Both the position numbers and the translations under genes were made by a program. From Micavibrio aeruginosavorus (GTDB lineage Bacteria > Pseudomonadota > Alphaproteobacteria > Micavibrionales > Micavibrionaceae), in the NCBI GenBank assembly GCA_003240795.1, contig QFNK01000050.1:1-9458 (forward strand): a stretch of DNA of 9,458 nucleotides. Reading direction: 5' to 3'. The notes beneath the pieces are model-generated. The model worked only from the letters and a program-made list of their open reading frames with translations, was not told the origin of the DNA and did not search any database. Positions 6,385-9,458 of this stretch are shown in pieces (positions within the stretch are counted from its first letter, which is position 1; every line of letters begins with the position of its first letter).

Positions 6385-7677
6385 ATGAAAGCGCCTTTGC
6401 GTATAGGCATAGCGGGGCTTGGCACCGTTGGTGTCGGCGTGATCCGCATGTTACAGGCGCATGGCAACGACATTGCCCGCTGTGCAGGACGTTCCATCGA
6501 AATTGCGGGAATCAATGCGCGGGACAAGGCGCGTGACCGCGGTGTGGATCTTTCCCGATACACATGGTTTGAAAATCCTGTCGATACGGCGTCGGACAAG
6601 GATATCGATGTGGTTGTCGAGCTGATCGGCGGTGACGAAGGCGTTGCGCGCGAGCTGGTTTTCACGGCGCTCCAGAACAAGAAGCATGTGGTGACGGCCA
6701 ACAAAGCGCTTCTTGCCAAACATGGGCTGGAGCTTGCAAGGATCGCAGAAGCAAATGACGTCAGTCTTAATTTCGAAGCTTCGGCCGCAGGCGGCATACC
6801 GATCATCAAAGCGTTGCGTGAAGGGTTCGCGGGGAACCGTATCGATGCGCTCTACGGCATCCTGAACGGAACATGCAATTACATCCTCACGGAAATGCGT
6901 CTTACGGGGCGTGATTTTTCAGACGTTCTGTACGAAGCGCAGGAGAAGGGATATGCGGAGGCCGACCCGACATTCGATGTCGACGGGATCGATGCGGCAC
7001 ATAAGCTTTCCATCCTTTCCTCGCTGGCCTTCGGGATCAAGCCTTCGTTCGACAAGATCGACGTGGACGGCATACGCCGGATCAGTGCGAATGATATAGC
7101 CTTTGCGGGCGAGCTGGGGTGCCGGATCAAATTGCTGGGCATCGCGCGGCGCACAGGCGCGAAGATCGCGTTGAGCATGGAGCCGTGCCTTGTTTCACAA
7201 GATTCCGCTATCGGCAGCGTCGAAGGCGTTTTCAATGCAGTCTTTGTCGAAGGCGACTTTGTCGACCGTGCGATGCTGGAAGGGCGCGGCGCAGGGCAGG
7301 GGCCAACGGCGAGCGCCGTTCTTTCCGACTTGATCGACCTTGCGCGGGATTATCGTCTGCCGGCGTTCGGCGTGCCTGTCGATGCGCTGTCCGATGCGGT
7401 GATCGCAGGGGCGGGAGAGGTAGAATGCCGTCATTACATGCATTTGTCCGTGCGGGACGAGCCGGGCGTGATCGCGGATGTGTCCGCGGTACTGCGCGAC
7501 CACAATATTTCCATCGAGACGATGCTTCAGCGCGGGCGCGATCCCGGGCAGGCGGTATCGGTCGTTATCACCACCCATGACTGCAGCCGTAAAGCCATGC
7601 GCGAGGCGGCGGAAATGATTCGCAAAATCGGCAGCGTCATGGCCGACCCGACAATTTTGCGTATTCAGGAATTTTAA
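6385..7677 (+). CDS. hom: Homoserine dehydrogenase with C-terminal ACT domain
   Basis: This enzyme reduces aspartate semialdehyde to homoserine with NAD(P)H, the branch point to threonine and methionine. The product has 430 residues, the normal length for the stand-alone bacterial form. A Rossmann nucleotide-binding motif, GLGTVGVGV, lies at 11-19. TANK (104-107) holds the conserved Lys107. GGIPIIKALREG (136-147) and GILNGTCNYIL (158-168) belong to the substrate domain. The family signature GYAEADPTFDVDGIDAAHK (189-207) contains Asp203 and catalytic Lys207. An ACT domain spans about 350-425 (HLSVRDEPGVIADVSAVLRD), so feedback control by threonine is likely. The ATG lies 3 bases after the lipoprotein stop and its ribosome binding site is weak (GGCGG), consistent with translational coupling. 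The lipoprotein gene has no known link to this pathway. Confidence 0.97.
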   Translation: MKAPLRIGIAGLGTVGVGVIRMLQAHGNDIARCAGRSIEIAGINARDKARDRGVDLSRYTWFENPVDTASDKDIDVVVELIGGDEGVARELVFTALQNKKHVVTANKALLAKHGLELARIAEANDVSLNFEASAAGGIPIIKALREGFAGNRIDALYGILNGTCNYILTEMRLTGRDFSDVLYEAQEKGYAEADPTFDVDGIDAAHKLSILSSLAFGIKPSFDKIDVDGIRRISANDIAFAGELGCRIKLLGIARRTGAKIALSMEPCLVSQDSAIGSVEGVFNAVFVEGDFVDRAMLEGRGAGQGPTASAVLSDLIDLARDYRLPAFGVPVDALSDAVIAGAGEVECRHYMHLSVRDEPGVIADVSAVLRDHNISIETMLQRGRDPGQAVSVVITTHDCSRKAMREAAEMIRKIGSVMADPTILRIQEF

Positions 7678-7804
7678 GCATTACCAATAGGTTGCGGGAT
7701 TTTTCTTAAATATCTGCGGCGGATAAGTGTAATTTATTTCTAGTCACTGAGTCCGCGTTCCTTTATCTTTCTGGTTTACCGATTCCTTTAACCGTTGTTG
7801 TTTC
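7678..7804. other. Intergenic gap between hom and recJ
   Basis: This 127-base gap is AT- and pyrimidine-rich. I found no hairpin with a T run that would end the hom transcript, and no convincing promoter. The best candidate is TTAAAT (7706-7711) with TGTAAT (7728-7733), spaced 16 bases, and it is weak. The 30 bases before the recJ ATG lack a Shine-Dalgarno sequence. Confidence 0.5.
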
Positions 7805-9458
7805 ATGAGCACAGGCACGCCCTCATTCCTGGATGTACGCCGATCGCTGAAAGAGTCCCGCTGGGTCTTTCCGGCTGTGGAACAGGACGTCGTTGCGCGC
7901 ATATCACAGCTTCACGGCTTGCCGGATTATGTGGCGCGGATGCTTCATCTGCGCGGGGTCGCGCCGGACGATGTCGCGGGATTTTTGAACCCGACCCTGC
8001 GTGACCATTTTCCCGACCCGTTCAAGATGGCGGGTATGCGGGAGTTTGCCGAAGACATGGCGGCAAAAATCATGCGCAAGGAATGCATCGGCATATTGGC
8101 GGATTTCGACGTGGATGGCTCCACCTCCGCCGCGATTCTGACGCGGTTCCTTCGCCATTGCGGGCAGATGCCGCCCGTTTATATTCCAGACCGTTTGAAC
8201 GAAGGATACGGGCCGAGCGTCAATGCGCTTCAGACGCTTCATGCCGAAGGGGCGAGGACGGTTGTGATGGCGGATTGCGGTATCACCGCATTCGCACCTG
8301 TCCTGGCCGGGCGCAACATGGGCATGGATATCATTATCTTCGACCACCATGAGCCGGAAGATAACTTGCCGGAAGCCAACCATGTCATCAATCCGAAGCG
8401 CCGCGACGATACCTCGCGCACGGACATGCTCGCGGCCTGCGGCGTGACGTTCCTGGCCTGCGTCGCGGTGAACAATGTTTTGCGCCGTGAAGGTTTTTAC
8501 GCGCGGGAGGGGATTGCGGACGCGCCGCTCAAGAACTGGATCGATCTTGTGGGGCTTGGGACCGTTTGCGATATGGTGCCGATGACGGGGCCGAACAGGT
8601 TGTTCGTACGCGCAGGGTTCGCGCAGATGGCGCTTAAACAAAATATGGGCATTCGCGCGTTGTGCGAGGTCGGCGGGCTTGCCACCGCGCCGGAGCCAAA
8701 GGATGCGGGATTTACGATCGGTCCGCGTATCAATGCGGGATCGCGTGTTCACCGATCCGATCTTGGTGCCAAGCTTCTTTCCACAGACGATCTGGACGAG
8801 GCGCGGTCTATCGCATTCGTGCTTGATGAATGCAACGAACAGCGCAAAGCGATCCAGTCGAAGATGATGAAGGAAGCCATCGAAAAGGTGGAGCGCGACG
8901 GGCTGGATCAGGGGCCCGTGATTATCGTGTCCGGCGACGACTGGCATCCGGGTCTGAGCGGCCTTGTGGCCGGGCGTTTGAAAGAGCGTTTCGGCAAGCC
9001 TGCCGTTGTTGTCACGTTCGCCGAAAATCCGGACGGTGTGACCGAAGGGCGCGGTTCAGGACGGTCCATTACGGGCGTAAATATGGCACAGGCCTTTATT
9101 GAAGCGCGCAACGAGGGCCTGCTGATCAAGGGTGGCGGTCACGCGATGGCGGGCGGTTTTACCGTGATGCCGGACAGGATACCCGAATTCCGTGATTTTA
9201 TGGTCCGCAACGTCACGCAGCAGATGGAAAGTGTCGAAACGGCGGTAGAAACGCAGATTGACGGCATCGCCACTATCCGCGGCGCGCAGACGCAGTTCGT
9301 GCGCCTTCTGACGGACAATGTCGGCCCGTTCGGCCCGCAGAATACGGAGCCTGTCTTTGCGCTGGCCAATGTTCGTGTGCAGAGCGTCGACGTGCTCAAG
9401 GACAAGCATATCCGCGTGCAGATGTGCGACTGGGAAGGCGGCCGCCGTATGAAGGGTA
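7805..9458 (+). CDS. recJ: Single-stranded-DNA-specific 5'-3' exonuclease RecJ (3' end outside the window)
   Basis: RecJ degrades single-stranded DNA 5'-3' in recombination and mismatch or base-excision repair. The frame is open from the ATG at 7805-7807 to the window edge, giving 551 complete codons. The usual RecJ length of about 570-600 implies that only the last few dozen residues are missing. DHH-family motifs appear in order: DFDVDG (100-105), MADCGIT (155-161), DHHEP (180-184) followed by VINPKR, and GLGTVCDMVPM (250-260). These supply the metal-binding Asp and His residues. The DHHA1 part has DDWHPGLSGLVAGRLKERF (378-396), GRGSGRSITG (415-424) and GGGHAMAGGF (443-452). The OB-fold end begins near 484, with VGPFGPQNTEPVFAL (506-520). 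The N-terminus (PSFLDVRRSLKESRW) is as expected for alphaproteobacterial RecJ, which supports the start even though no ribosome binding site is visible. Confidence 0.95.
   Translation, partial: MSTGTPSFLDVRRSLKESRWVFPAVEQDVVARISQLHGLPDYVARMLHLRGVAPDDVAGFLNPTLRDHFPDPFKMAGMREFAEDMAAKIMRKECIGILADFDVDGSTSAAILTRFLRHCGQMPPVYIPDRLNEGYGPSVNALQTLHAEGARTVVMADCGITAFAPVLAGRNMGMDIIIFDHHEPEDNLPEANHVINPKRRDDTSRTDMLAACGVTFLACVAVNNVLRREGFYAREGIADAPLKNWIDLVGLGTVCDMVPMTGPNRLFVRAGFAQMALKQNMGIRALCEVGGLATAPEPKDAGFTIGPRINAGSRVHRSDLGAKLLSTDDLDEARSIAFVLDECNEQRKAIQSKMMKEAIEKVERDGLDQGPVIIVSGDDWHPGLSGLVAGRLKERFGKPAVVVTFAENPDGVTEGRGSGRSITGVNMAQAFIEARNEGLLIKGGGHAMAGGFTVMPDRIPEFRDFMVRNVTQQMESVETAVETQIDGIATIRGAQTQFVRLLTDNVGPFGPQNTEPVFALANVRVQSVDVLKDKHIRVQMCDWEGGRRMKG

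Noticed and set aside
7706..7733. Possible promoter TTAAAT / TGTAAT before recJ
   Set aside because: The -35 match is poor, the spacing is 16 bases, and AT-rich gaps give such matches by chance.
7904..8947. 347-codon minus-strand open frame opposite recJ
   Set aside because: RecJ motifs run in order through the plus strand here. The antisense translation is Arg/His-rich and featureless.
1..9458. Search for mobile elements, CRISPR arrays, tRNA genes or toxin-antitoxin and defence genes
   Set aside because: I saw no repeat-spacer pattern, terminal inverted repeats, transposase or integrase motifs, or tRNA cloverleaf. All but one of the genes are recognisable core or metabolic genes.

Overview
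The window looks like ordinary chromosomal DNA of an alphaproteobacterium. The support is the S9 protein with an N-terminal extension, a class I PHA synthase, an OmpA-type lipoprotein of a kind I associate with alphaproteobacteria, and hom followed by recJ. I cannot name the genus. Base composition is roughly in the mid to high 50s % GC, apart from one gene (2316-3536) that is visibly more AT-rich. I saw no tRNA, rRNA, CRISPR array, insertion sequence, integrase or prophage gene.

Layout. (1) 1-657, plus strand: the end of rplM (L13), then rpsI (S9), closed by a strong intrinsic terminator. (2) 681-2315, plus strand: a Tas-like aldo/keto reductase and a gamma-carbonic-anhydrase-like hexapeptide protein, 6 bases apart and probably co-transcribed. 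(3) 2316-5391, minus strand: phaC (PHA synthase) followed 30 bases later by a 406-residue protein that I do not recognise. That protein's stop codon directly abuts the stop codon of the carbonic-anhydrase-like gene. (4) 5392-5568: a divergent intergenic region with a small dyad and a pair of 11-base near-identical direct repeats. (5) 5569-7677, plus strand: an outer-membrane-type lipoprotein with an OmpA-like domain, then hom (homoserine dehydrogenase) 3 bases later. (6) 7678-7804: a short gap. (7) 7805-9458, plus strand: recJ, open at the right edge.

How the genes relate. The segments do not form one pathway. They cover ribosome assembly, redox and CO2 or metal chemistry, carbon storage as polyhydroxyalkanoate, cell-envelope anchoring, threonine/methionine precursor synthesis, and DNA repair. 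The least explained part is the AT-richer gene behind phaC. The other points worth checking are how the aldo/keto reductase is transcribed when a terminator ends just before its ribosome binding site, the perfect 18-base palindrome near the convergent gene ends, and the absence of glpX between hom and recJ. I found no convincing new multi-gene system.
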